A stretch of DNA of 64,000 nucleotides from Fulvia fulva (GCF_020509005.1 NC_063018.1:2232001-2296000), one strand, 5' to 3'. Counted from the first letter of the stretch, positions 25,081-35,798 are shown. Notes: generated by a model not told the origin, from the sequence alone. Translations and numbers: made by a program.

Positions 25081-26709
25081 CGCTTAAGTACGATAACCGT
25101 TAGTCCTACTTACGAATATAATACTAAGAAGGAAATATAGCGAGATACGGTAATATAAGGACTAGAGTACGCTTTACGTATATTAGTAAGCTCTCTAATA
25201 CCTCCTACTACATAAGGGGTACTAAGGCCGAGACTATCCCCTTACCTTATAATACCTAGTAGTATAGATAGTAATTAAGCTCTTACCTTCCTTACTTATA
25301 GTGCTACCTCTTAGTATATAAATTCTCTATACGCTCGTATATATAATCTTCCTCGACTCTAGGAAGAACCTCTCTAATTAGGACTAGCTAATAGCGGCTC
25401 CGCTAACGAGCTTATTACCGAGTCTACGTACTTTCCTTTTGATATCGGCGGCTACGTCGAAATCCTTAGCTACTATTTAGTGGAATTACTAGAGTATAAC
25501 ATCGTGCTTAGCTCTAGTTAGTTCGTAGACTACGAACTAGAGATATAATAGGAGAAGGGCATTATAATAATGAATCATTTGAAATGCCGTACCTATAAGG
25601 CAAACTAGAGACCTAATAAGTACCTAATAGTATAGTCTATTAACTATCTAGCTACGCTAGTACTATTAGGCAATTATCGACCGCCGGTAGTAGAAGATGA
25701 CCCCGACGAAGTTACCGCTCCTACGCTATCGTTACCTAAGTATATACCCTAACTATAGTTCTATACGACGTTCGAGGACGAAGAGGATGACTTCCGTACG
25801 TATACTCGATGACCGTTACCGGTAGACGGCCTTAAGACGTTAAAGTGACCGTACCGATATACGAAATAAAAGTAACGAGTTGTCGAACTATAACTAGAGA
25901 TCGATATCGTAAACATCTCTACGGCCTACGTAGTAAAACTAGCTCGTAAGAAAGGAGCGGAAGTCTATATAATATAGATTATACTACCTAGTCAGAAGCA
26001 CTACGCTAATCTATTACGAGCCTATGTAATAGTAGCGACTAGGTAAGACTTCGATCCTACTAGGCTCTACGCTATAAACCTTCGAAAGGTGTAGTTAGTA
26101 AACGCCTTAATAGTATAGATAATAATAGTGAATAGCGACTTTAATAGATTTATAAAAGGCAAAGATAAGGACTGAGATACTAAGGTCTACTTGCCCTAGG
26201 AACTATACGATTTCGAGGACTATTTTAACCGTTAGGATATATCGAAGATCCTACCTTACCGCCGTAGTAAAGACTATGAAATACACCTTAAAGACGAAAC
26301 TCAGTCACTTCCTTTTAAGCGGCTATACGTAATATCGTCTCGCGAGAATAAGGTAATTAAGAAGTAGGTCGACAGTTAGCTAGAATCTAGAGCAATATAA
26401 CGGAGTACGAGCCCGGCTTCTATACTAGTACTAATTGTACGTAAACTAGGCGGCGGTCTACGGGTCTATATCGACTATAGAGCTCTTAACGCCCTTACGG
26501 TCAAAAGTAGATACCTAATACCGCTATTCTAAGAAACGCTAAACTGCCTAAATAGGAAGAAGTACTTTACTAAACTCGATATCATCTCTACCTTTAACTA
26601 TATTCGTATTACGGAGGGCTACGAATAGAAAACTACGTTTAGTACTTACTATAGTCAATTCGAGTATATAGTAATGCCTTTCGGCCTATATAATACTCTA
26701 GGAACATTC

Positions 26710-26714
26710 TAATT
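26710..26714. repeat. Target duplication of solo LTR (TAATT), left
   Basis: TAATT, repeated at 26949-26953. Removing the LTR and one TAATT restores the RT reading TF(Q)LYINDTL. Confidence 0.88.
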
Positions 26715-26948
26715 TATTGAGAACATACAGGCCGTAGGACAAGTATATAGGTGTGGGTGTGTTATATAACTAGATCACGTGATCAGGGTTTGCTAGCCTA
26801 TAGGCTAGCAAACATCCGGACACCTAGCATCTACCTACACTAACACCGGCGATACTATATATAGATACACGCTATCCTATTAGGTCCTTCTTCGTCTTTC
26901 GTATGATCCGCTATCTTCTACTACTACGCAACTCGTACCTATTTAATA
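26715..26948. mobile_element. Solo LTR (234 bp) inside gypsy E RT
   Basis: Starts TATTGAGAAC and ends CTATTTAATA, flanked by a 5-bp duplication (TAATT). The ends fit TGTTGAG...TTTAACA after RIP. It is less RIP-mutated than its host, keeping many CA/TG dinucleotides. It contains GATCACGTGATC near 26773-26784 and a perfect 26-bp palindrome at 26788-26813. The style (short, with CACGTG near the start) resembles fungal copia LTRs, but the family is not proven. It was left by recombination between two LTRs of a former full element. Confidence 0.85.
26788..26813. repeat. Perfect 26-bp palindrome in solo LTR
   Basis: The two 13-nt arms begin GTTTGCTAGCC and are exact reverse complements with no spacer. 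It could form a cruciform or RNA hairpin, or be a dimeric factor-binding site in the LTR promoter or terminator. Confidence 0.9.
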
Positions 26949-27978
26949 TAATTATATATTAACGATACGCTTAGGGAGTATCTCGATGACTTCTATCTAG
27001 TATACCTAGATAATATCCTGATCTTTAGCGACATATTCGAGGAATTTATATAATACGTACGTAAAGTACTATAACGTATACGTAAAGCCGGCCTATAATT
27101 AGACATCGACAAATACGAGTTCTACTAAATAGAGACGAAGTACCTTAGTGTTATTATAGGAGTCGACGGTATCCGTATAGACCTAGAAAAGGTCGATGTA
27201 GTCAAGAACTAGCTTACTCTAATATGCCTAAAGGATGTATAAGCATTCCTTAGGTTCGGAAACTTCTATTAAAGGTTTATATAGAACTTCTCTATAATCT
27301 ATATACCCCTTACGAATTTAATAAAGACTAGTAAGAATAGTAAGCCGATACTATTCGTTTAGATAATAGAATACGAAATAGCCTTCTAAGGATTAAAAGA
27401 TGTATTCTTAACGGACACGATACTCGTATACTTTGTACTAGGGTTAGAAACTATAATCGAAACAGATGCCTTAGATTTCGTTACTACGGTAGTAATTTTA
27501 TAGAAACACGGAGACGTCTAGAGACCGGTAGTATATATTTCTAAAAAGATGTTAGTATAGGAGTATAACTACGAGATTCACAATAAGGAACTATTAGCTA
27601 TCGTCCTCGCCTTCGAAGAATAGAGACCTAAGCTTACCGTTAACTTAGACGATAATAGAGACACCGATTTCGAGAATATAAAGGATATAGATAACAATCT
27701 AGTTATTATCTACTCCGATCATAAGAACCTAGAATACTTTATAAGTACGAAACAACTTAATAGACGGTAGGTACGCTAGGCGTAGTTCCTAGTATAGTTC
27801 GTATTCAAAATTACCTATCGTCTAGGTGTATAGGGCATAAAGCCTAATAGTCTTACTAGACGATCGTAAGATCTACCGTCGGATCTAAGCGATCCACGTC
27901 TGTAGTATTAGAGCTAGGTCATCCTACTACCCGCTCACCTCAATATTAAGCTCAATTTAAGCGAGCTACGGGAGGGGA

Positions 27979-28042
27979 GTGTAGTAGGATTTACTTATAT
28001 AAGTTAAGGCGTATAGTAGGATTTACTTATATAAGTCAAGGC
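27979..28042. repeat. Two tandem 32-bp units in gypsy E
   Basis: Units 27979-28010 and 28011-28042 differ at two positions, both transitions (G/A and T/C). They lie between the RNase H and integrase regions. The length is not a multiple of three, so the duplication shifts the frame. Confidence 0.85.
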
Positions 28043-28864
28043 TCTATATAACGAAGAGACCGTTTAGGCTACTATATAACAGCTATCCTAGAACTAGTAA
28101 GTACCCCTATTACGTAAATATAAGATCGACGATCGTACGTCTAAAGTAGAAGATAGTATAATCTATATAAAGAACGCCTACGGAGGATATAGCTCATTTA
28201 TCCTAGAAGTTACTAGCGTAGTAGAACTTCGTACTCTAATTACGAAACGTTTCTATAATATACCTACGGCTAGGCATCCCGGCCGTAAAAATATATTCGA
28301 GTTGATTAGTAGATACTACCGCTAGCTACGTATAGTATAAACGATTAAGAGATTCGTCCGTAATTACGTTATATATAGAATAACGGTTCCGTTAAATTAG
28401 TAGTATTAGGGCCTCCTTATACTATTACCGGTACCCTTCGGAGTATAGGAGGATATCGCCATTAACTTCGTTATAGATTTGCCCGTAAGTAAGAGCTTAA
28501 CCGATAGACAAACGTATAAGAACGTTCTTATAGTCACGGACAGGCTTACTAAGGAGAGACACCTGATTCTAGTGCTATAGATAGACGCCCTATATATCGT
28601 ATACATCTTTATCCGCTATATCTTCGTACGTTATAGTATTCCTAAGAGCATCGTCTCGGATTGGGGCTCCTAGTAGACGTCTACGTTCTAGAGACGAGTT
28701 GGCTCCCTACTCGGCATTTAATAATAACTATCGACGGCCTTTTACCTAGAATCCGATAGATAGTCTAAAAACACGAATAAAGTTATAGAACGTTACCTTA
28801 GGGCCTATATTAACTACGCCTAAGATGATTAGGTTGATTAAATACTACTTACCGAGTTTGCTAC

Positions 28865-29017
28865 TAATAATTATATATTAGCTACTACTAGAGTATTACC
28901 CTTCTACGCTAATACCGGTCGTAACCTAGAATTTACGGATACTAGTCTAACTACCCCTATAAAGCTTATGCCCTATAAGTAACGACTCGATACGAAATCT
29001 ACGAATGCGTTTACTAA
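28865..29017 (+). repeat. 153-bp direct repeat, left copy (gypsy E integrase)
   Basis: Nearly identical to 29752-29903. Both copies read as the same part of the integrase C-terminal region. They bracket the 734-bp insert 29018-29751. Confidence 0.9.
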
Positions 29018-29751
29018 TATTAACGAGCTAAGAGCCCCCTTTAGACCCTGAAATTTGCGCGTCGAATCTCGTTAACCTTTAACGGTCAATTACGTAGTAG
29101 GGGTATATAGGGGCACTACTAAGATATATTTATATAGATAGATATTCTATTAAGCTGTTATAGTGCCCTTTGGCCTATATAGCTATACTATCTTGTTTTC
29201 GTATATATAGAGGGAAAACCGTATTAGTAAAAACCCCTCCTCCTTCCCGCCTATCTTTTCCCCCTAGTTATAGTCTTAAATTTCCCTTATTAGGGGTACG
29301 CTAGTGTTATAGGCCTGCCCTAATAACTACCCTATCTATAACCCCCCTAGCTTCCGCCTCTTATCTATCTACTCCTCCGTCTCGCTAGCGAGGCTAAACT
29401 ACTAGAGGTATTCCTACTATAGTATCTACCGAGAGATTTGGCAAATGTTACCTTTGTCCCTAATAGTTGACTTATAGTCTCTCCTTCCCGCTTAGTGCCT
29501 CCAATTTCCCCTACCTCTCGCCTACTACGGGTATCGTAGTAGTATATATTCTAGGTTTTACGATAGGTAGCTATACTAGTAGGCTAGGCTATAGATGTCT
29601 AGTACGCGTCTCCTAAATAGGTAGGCCCTTAATCTAATATATTCGGACCTGATTTGGATCGCTATGCTTGCTTCGGCCCTTATTAGGTCCCTATATAGCT
29701 AGTAATTATGTCTCTAGAAGGCTCGGAGTACTATCGGGCCTATTGTCTTAG
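29018..29751 (-). mobile_element. 5'-truncated LINE (L4) with 3' extension, inserted in gypsy E
   Basis: On the minus strand the sequence from 29751 to about 29131 is a LINE 3' end. It reads RAEASIAIQIRSEYIRLRAYL near 29640-29700, as in ORF2 of the intact element, then a 3' UTR and an ATCT-like tail near 29131-29145. Beyond the tail lie 113 more bases (29018-29130) that match 10713-10826. The whole is flanked by a 153-bp direct repeat of host sequence, which could be an unusually long target duplication. Confidence 0.75.
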
Positions 29752-29903
29752 TAATAATTATATATTAGCTACTACTAGAGTATTACCCTTCTACGCTAAT
29801 ACCGGCGTAACCTAGAATTTACGGATACTAGTCTAATAACCCCTATAAAGCTTATGCCCTATAAGTAACGACTCGATACGGAATCTACGAATACGTTTAC
29901 TAA
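29752..29903 (+). repeat. 153-bp direct repeat, right copy
   Basis: Partner of 28865-29017, with one 1-bp indel and a few transitions. Gypsy E integrase continues from 29904. Confidence 0.9.
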
Positions 29904-30981
29904 GCGTATAAACTAGATATACGTATACCTAAGGCAAGAAATTGTGTTAGCCTAAGCGTTATAAGTAGATTTTATAAACGTATATCGCTAGCTACCTCCG
30001 AATTATAATATCGGCGACGAACTTTATATTAATACTACTAACTAGTCAATAATACGCCCGTCTAAGAAGCTCGACATTAAGAACGTAGGGCCGTACGAGA
30101 TTACCGTAGTACTCCCGTATCAAAATGCTTACCGCGTTATAATACCCGATTAGTTAGGCAATCTCTATAATACTTTCTACGCCTCGCTCCTATAACTAGC
30201 TACTAATAACCCCGAACCTAGATAGATCCTAGTACCGCCGCCTCTAATCGAGATTACCTACGACGACGACGGCGAAACATCCGAAGAGTACTTCGTAGAG
30301 GATATACTCGATAGGAAATATTTTAAGCTAAAGATAAGACTACTAAAACACTTACTATAGAAGCAAGACGAGTATAAGTACCTAGTAAAGTAGAAAGGAT
30401 ACCGCGAGCCGAGCGAGGAGCTACTAGAAGTATTAGTAGGAGTAGCCGCCTCTATTATAGACTTCTACTATAACTTTCCGACGAAGTCTATACCCGCCGA
30501 CTTTAAGCCGCCGTATAACTAGGTACCTAATAAGGAGCGAGTTACTAGTATACTACGATCTTATACTAAGTCTAGCTAGGTACCTACGAAGAACGCGAGT
30601 ACGTCTATACCGGTAGTTATACCCTAAACTAATACGCCCGTAACGGGGTCTAAGCTATAATTAAGGACGTTACGCCGCTTAATAAGACTTAATACGAGTA
30701 CGATAGAGTTTTATCCTAAGATACTTAATACGCTAGGGCTACTATAGAACCGCGTATACCTACTTCTATAAGGATCGGGCTTCTCTAAGGAGTCGCCGTT
30801 AGTATCTTATTATAATGTACCCTAAGTCTCTATATAGCCGTACTAGCTTAGCCGCCCAATAGATATAGTGATCGACATTAAGCTAAACAAGGTGGACTAG
30901 AGGATAATATAGTTTTCGTAGATATACTACTATAGAGATAGAGCCGTCCGAGGGCGAATAGCGATCTAAAGGGGGGGGTAC

Positions 30982-31155
30982 TATTACGGTTTACTACTAC
31001 CGTAACGTCGCGCCGCGGCTCTTCCCTACGTACTAGCGCCTTAGCGCTTCCCTATATATCTCGCGCGCTTTGCGGTTCTCTTTCGTCGCCTTACTAAATA
31101 ACGCTTATTCTACGTCAACCCTATACTATCGTCTTATAGATTACTACCCGTAATA
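30982..31155 (+). repeat. Right LTR of gypsy E (174 bp)
   Basis: Begins TATTACGG and ends CCGTAATA, a perfect 8-bp inverted terminus. Preceded by a polypurine tract and followed by TTCCG (31156-31160) and the continuation of repeat G. Confidence 0.9.
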
Positions 31156-31412
31156 TTCCGAGTGTCTTCGTTAATAGATATCCGGGCGTTTCCTCTCTAC
31201 TCCTCTCTTCTCTTCCCTTCTTATTTCTACCGTACCCTAGGTTACCCGTCGGGTTATAGGTTTCGAATAGGCGTCGCTTTTTATATTTACGGCTAAGCCG
31301 CGATTCGAAAGGGGGGTTCGAGTTTAAGAGGGAGAGTCTTAGTTTCTCTTCGTTATAGTAAAGGTACTTACGTCATCCGGCGCGTAAATACGCTCTCCGT
31401 AGGACAATAGAG
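31156..31412. repeat. Repeat G, right part
   Basis: Continues repeat G from 23385 and matches 42788-43033. Homology ends around CCGTAGGA at about 31412. The next ~40 bases to 31454 show nothing recognisable. Confidence 0.85.
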
Positions 31413-31454
31413 CTAGCCTATAGTCTATATAAGAATATCTAGTATTAGGAACTA

Positions 31455-32587
31455 ACGTGCTTTACTACCGAGCGGGCTATACTACCGAGCGGGCCACTTT
31501 TACTAAGAACTATACTACTTCTACTTTAATTAGGACGGTATCTTAATACGACGACATCCTATAGAATCGTTACTAGGAGGACAATTCCTCTTTAGATTCT
31601 TCGCTATCTAGCGAGTCTACTTAATAGGTACGTACGTTATACTCCGACTCGCTATATCGCTTATAGCGTCGTAGCCTTAGTACTAGCCGAACACTATCTA
31701 GCGACTCTCTACTCACTTCCTACCTTCTAGTATCCTCTAGAGGTATCAATTGCGACGCCTTATCGAAGGTTAGAGACCCTCTAGACTAAATGTACTTACG
31801 CTTTCGTACTTTCCGCTATATAAGGGCCTCGTTAGACTTGCGTAGCTTACTAATCTCGCTTTATATAAGAGCTATCTAATACGCTATCTCTCTACTCCCT
31901 CTCTATTGCCCTATTAAACGACCTTCCTCTTTCTACTACGCCTTTCTAAACCCGTAACGACGCTCTAAGACGTAATGACACCTATTATAAACCCTATCTC
32001 GTCGAAGTTATAGGTGTCCTAGTTAAGGATACTATACTTCTCCTTTATATTACGTATAAGTAAGAACTACTTCTTAATAACGTCTAGATCTTCTATTAGG
32101 GCTCGCTAACGATCGTATCTACGTGTTATACGAACCTTTAGCTCACGATGCCGTCTAATAAACCTGTCTGTCTAATTAAGACTAGCGGGCTTAAGACCCT
32201 TCTCTTATAGTAATAAATCGGCTATTACTCGTACACTAGCCTTTAATAGGGGGAAACCTCTAAGATCTAGCTCGAGTATGTACTTAAGTATTACCCTCTC
32301 TTCTAGCTCTATAAGCTTCTTCGAATTAGGCTCGTAGTCACCCCGAGGAGGTCGTCTATTCAATCGATACCCTAGTGTAGTTCGAGACGCGTCGTATACC
32401 TTTATAGTAAGTCGATTCGCGATTATCGCGTCGCGTTTCGTAGCCTAGACAGCTAAGGTTACTTTGGCCTCGTTTGAAGACAATATACGCTATAATAGTA
32501 GTTATATAGCTATATCTATAGAAGTAGTATAGTTCTTAGCAAAAGTGGCCCGCTCGGTAGTATAGCCCGCTCGGTAGTAAAGCACGT
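31455..32587 (-). mobile_element. Fot1/pogo-like element T3, internally deleted, complete ends
   Basis: 1,133 bp, the same length as T2. The ends ACGTGCTTTACTACC...GGTAGTAAAGCACGT are inverted repeats of about 70 bp, flanked by TA on both sides (31453-31454 and 32588-32589). The minus-strand remnant has the same helix-turn-helix/CENPB-like part and YNFDETGF start as T2, and the same missing DDE core. Any mobility would have depended on a transposase supplied by an intact relative not present here. Confidence 0.88.
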
Positions 32588-32589
32588 TA

Positions 32590-34378
32590 TAGAAGATCGC
32601 CTAGGTTCTTACTATCTAATACGCTATCCGTAGTAGAGATATTAGATATCTTAATCGCGTAGTTAATTACTTAATACTAGCCTTACTTAGCGCTAGATAG
32701 TATAACTACGACTACTTAATAGGGTATCCCTACTAGGTAATTAATACGTTAGATCTAGTTCTAAAGGACGCTATCGTCTCTACCTTCGTTATTAAACTAT
32801 CCGGTAATAAGGCTAAAGTATAAGCTATAGACAAGCTTCTAGAACTCTATAACCTAGACTACGGTCTTAATATCTCGTATCTTACTAACTTAAGCTATAA
32901 CCTAGCCGCTATCTTAAAGAATGTTAGGCTTAACTATAAGGTAGCTCGTATTCTTAAGGAGGGTATAGAGGTATATACTAGTATAAAGACGAGTACCTTC
33001 TATACTCGAAAGAAGACTAACGTAGATATATTTAGTCTAGCTAACTATCTCGTTACTATTAGCCTCGCGTAGTAGTAGACTAGTAATAAGTAGGCTACTC
33101 TATCGGACCATATCTATTAAGTAGGCGCTAATCTTCTCTAGTAGACCGTAGATAATCTAAACGCGGCTAACGCTCGCTTTATAGAGAGTAAGGCTTTAGT
33201 TACGGGTAAAGAGGTATTCGATCTAGAAGATAGCGATAGTACTAATCGACTTAATACTAACCGTAGCCCTTTTAGTATAGGTATGTAGGGTAAGGATCAT
33301 AACGAGTATAGGTAGTAGAATATAATCGGCTTTACGTATCTCGAGGCTAGTATATTAGAGGTAGTTAATCCGGCTAGCGCTAATCCTCTATTTAGTAGTA
33401 GTAAGATTTAAGCGTAAAAGGAGATATTAAGAGGTTAAGAGGTCGAATATTCCAGTAATACTATAATAACTATATAGGGTCTACTACGTATAGCTTAGTA
33501 GATAGAAGATAGTATTCCTTTAAAGTAACTAATACCTACGATACTAGTTCTACAGAATAGTAAATATCTCCCTCTATATAGCGACGGTACTCTATAGATA
33601 AATAGCTAGCTATATATAAGTAGACTAAGCTTCGCGCGCTTAATATAATCCTTCTCCCGATCTTACTACTTACTCCTTACTAAACTTATAAATACTACTA
33701 ATATAGCGTAGATAACCTAGGGTCGTACGTATCTAAAAGGGTTACGAGAAAGCCCCTAAGTAAAGCGAAAGAGTATATAATAACGTAGAGAGTAGCGACT
33801 TGAACTAGATAGACCGTGACTATACTTAGCGGTAAGTAACCAATCTATTACGCCTCTATAATAATAGTAGCTACTAACCGAGGGCCTTAAGATAAATTAT
33901 AAGTACTAGAGAGATACCGCGTAACCGCTAGAATTAAACTAAATGAAATTAACAGTTAGTTATAGAGTCTAGATTTATACTCTATACTAGCGCCATTACG
34001 ACTATCGTATCTATTATAAGTATAGTATTACTAGCTTTAGTCAAAAGAGCTTCTATTCTTTAGTAATACGTTACGAAAAAACCCGGCTCGTAGACCGCGT
34101 CGACTACTAGTAGATATCGTAGATACTCGAGACGGTTAAAAGGTCGTAAAGAGAGCTTATAGATTCCGCCTAAAGCTAGTAGATAATTTCGTAGAGAGCG
34201 TAGAACGTATTAATATCGAATAGAGATCTTAGTATAGTTACTAGAGGTCTTACTACTATTTCTAGAGGTTTTATTAGTATACCCGAAGGTATTATTCTTT
34301 ATAGTAATACTAATATATTCGTAAGCTACCTCGAATATACCGGCTATACCTCTATACCCGGCGGTTTTAACTTTATAT
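32590..34378 (+). pseudogene. Degenerate coding region, not recognised
   Basis: Long stretches read as protein on the plus strand if TAG is taken as a mutated Gln or Trp codon, for example about 32740-33540, which is rich in Leu, Asn, Ser and Gln. A second stretch with PARR, VDIVDTRD and QRSQYSYQRSYYYFQRF blocks lies near 34075-34270. No retroelement or host domain could be named. It lies between transposon T3 and the L4 LINE fragment. It may be a gag-like or accessory gene of another element, or a duplicated host gene caught by RIP. Confidence 0.4.
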
Positions 34379-34436
34379 AGATAGATAGATATTTCATTAA
34401 GCTGTTATAGTGCCCTTTAGCCTATATAGCTAGACT
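34379..34436 (-). mobile_element. LINE fragment L4, second copy, 3' end (split by L3)
   Basis: An ATAG-repeat tail followed by TTAAGCTGTTATAGTGCCCT matches 29140-29165. The copy continues at 39403 on the other side of the intact LINE. Confidence 0.85.
34422..34436. repeat. Target duplication of intact LINE L3, left
   Basis: CTATATAGCTAGACT, repeated exactly at 39403-39417. The related unfilled L4 sequence near 29170-29190 has the word once, with one change. Confidence 0.92.
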
Positions 34437-34505
34437 GATAATCCTTATATATGTAGATGGATATAATCCTAGCATACGTTCTAGGGGACCACAACGGATT
34501 GAAAA

Positions 34506-35798
34506 ATGGCGACGACGACGGCAGTAGACGACCGAGAGCAAGGGGGAGACGAGTGGAGGACGCTCTGCAAGAAGGCGGAAGAGATGGTAGCGGCAGAAGA
34601 AGGGAGGTTTCCGGAGAGAGCACTGAAAGGAGTAATGAGCGAACTGCTCGGGGGACTGAAGGCGCTCAAACGACAAACAAGCACTACGATCAACATGGCA
34701 ATCGAGGCAGCAACACGAAACGCAAGAAACAACCCTCAAAGAGACCCGAGACAGACCCAGGGCCCAACGACCTGGGCAACAATCGCGAGCCAACCCACCC
34801 CCCCTCAAAGCACAGTACTACGAGTCCATATTACGGACCAGAAAGAGAAGGAAGAGATAGGAAAGATGACCGGGAGGGAGATAGTCGAGAAGATCGGAGT
34901 AAAGGGAATAGTAGGGGCAAGGGCAGACAACAAAGGGGTCAAGCTGTTTACAGCACACGTACAGGACAAGAAGGCCCTCGAAATAAACAAGGAGTGGACA
35001 CTGAAGATCGGGAGCACAGCGAAAGTCTCCCATCAACAGTACATGGTAATTGCGCATGGGGTCCCACGAACCTTTGATACACAAAGGGATACACCAAACC
35101 TCCAGAGGCAAAACCAGGTAACAGCACCAGGACTACAGATCACAAAGACAGCGTGGGTCAAGAAGAAGATAGAGGAGGGCAAGAGGGCCTCCTCGCTGAT
35201 CTTATGGGTTGCAACACCAGAGCAAGCGAACAAGGTCTTAGACCAAGGGTTGTACTGGGACTTTGAGAGGCTGGATGTAGAAATCCATCAGAGCAACCAC
35301 AGAATCCTTCAATGTTTCAACTGTCAACAGTACGGACATATTGCCCCAAAGTGTAGCAAAGCCACACCAGTCTGCTCACACTGTGCTGGTGATCACGCGA
35401 CCCAAGAGTGCCAAAAACGGAAGGAGGACACAAGATGCGCAGCATGTGGGAGAAAACACCCGGCATGGTCAAACCAATGCCCAGTTAGACTATCAGCCCA
35501 GTGGAGAGCGCGGGAAGCAAGGGTAACAACACCAACCAGGTTCCTAGTAGGTGAACAGAAACAACCAGAGAGAACCACCCACCCGAATAAGAGACCCCGG
35601 CCACAAGAGGAGCCACAAATAGTGCCAGCAATAGGGAGACCAACGTTCTTGTACAAGGCAGCGCAGAGCAATGGACAAATGAGAATCAACCAAATGATAG
35701 GGAGCCAACCCCAAAGGGAAGAACAGGAGGAGGGACGGGAAAACCAACAGCAAGACCAACAGCAAGACCAAACGGACCCAGACACAAACATGTCCTGA
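34506..35798 (+). CDS. LINE L3 ORF1, gag-like RNA-binding protein with three zinc knuckles
   Basis: 430 residues. In LINEs ORF1 binds the element RNA and forms the particle needed for retrotransposition. The N-terminal half is charged and probably helical (residues 1-70), followed by a Thr/Gln/Pro-rich linker. Three Cys/His knuckles are visible: CX2CX4HX4C at residues 270-283, CX2CX3HX4C at 290-302, and CX2CX3HX6C at 311-325. The C-terminus is Gln/Glu-rich. The ATG at 34506 sits in GAAAAATGGCG, a good start context, and is the first in frame after a 69-bp leader. Its TGA overlaps the ORF2 ATG (TGATG at 35796-35800), so ORF2 is probably translated by reinitiation. Overlapping frames on both strands are shadows. 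Confidence 0.95.
   Translation: MATTTAVDDREQGGDEWRTLCKKAEEMVAAEEGRFPERALKGVMSELLGGLKALKRQTSTTINMAIEAATRNARNNPQRDPRQTQGPTTWATIASQPTPPQSTVLRVHITDQKEKEEIGKMTGREIVEKIGVKGIVGARADNKGVKLFTAHVQDKKALEINKEWTLKIGSTAKVSHQQYMVIAHGVPRTFDTQRDTPNLQRQNQVTAPGLQITKTAWVKKKIEEGKRASSLILWVATPEQANKVLDQGLYWDFERLDVEIHQSNHRILQCFNCQQYGHIAPKCSKATPVCSHCAGDHATQECQKRKEDTRCAACGRKHPAWSNQCPVRLSAQWRAREARVTTPTRFLVGEQKQPERTTHPNKRPRPQEEPQIVPAIGRPTFLYKAAQSNGQMRINQMIGSQPQREEQEEGRENQQQDQQQDQTDPDTNMS

Larger units (their letters stand above)
25380..30480 (+). pseudogene. Gypsy E pol (protease, RT, RNase H, integrase, chromodomain), interrupted
   Basis: In order: a protease-like region near 25430-25700; RT with [19 protein letters not shown] near 26460-26525, KLDIIS near 26570 and VMPFGLYNTLGTF near 26670-26710. 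After the solo LTR, YLDNILIFS lies near 27003-27027, where the second catalytic Asp is Asn (27012-27014). RNase H lies near 27420-27840. Integrase follows with HPGR at 28274, RNYVIYR (Cys lost) and VIDLP near 28470. After the duplicated segment and LINE insert the frame resumes at 29904. The final block near 30285-30470 (YFVEDILDRKYF...YLVK.KGYREPSEE) is a chromodomain, which in this clade targets integration to marked chromatin. Confidence 0.82.
23391..31155 (+). mobile_element. Ty3/gypsy chromovirus E, full length with LTRs (degenerate, nested insertions)
   Basis: The most complete LTR element of the window: LTRs, gag, pol, a chromodomain, a G-rich polypurine tract (30968-30979) just before the right LTR, and a TTCCG target duplication. 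Inside are a solo LTR (26715-26948) and a LINE-bearing insert (29018-29751). Without these two the element is about 6.6-6.8 kb, usual for fungal chromoviruses. RIP has created many TAG/TAA stops and changed the RT YLDD to YLDN. It inserted into repeat G. Confidence 0.9.

Noticed and set aside
33000..34370. Host gene between T3 and the L4 fragment
   Set aside because: No intact exon, no splice pattern and heavy RIP-type stops; listed only as an unrecognised pseudogene.
34457..35077. 206-residue open frame overlapping ORF1 of the intact LINE, and several minus-strand frames over 34417-38364
   Set aside because: They lie inside the intact ORF1/ORF2 in other frames, show no domains, and arise because the element has few stops; treated as shadows.
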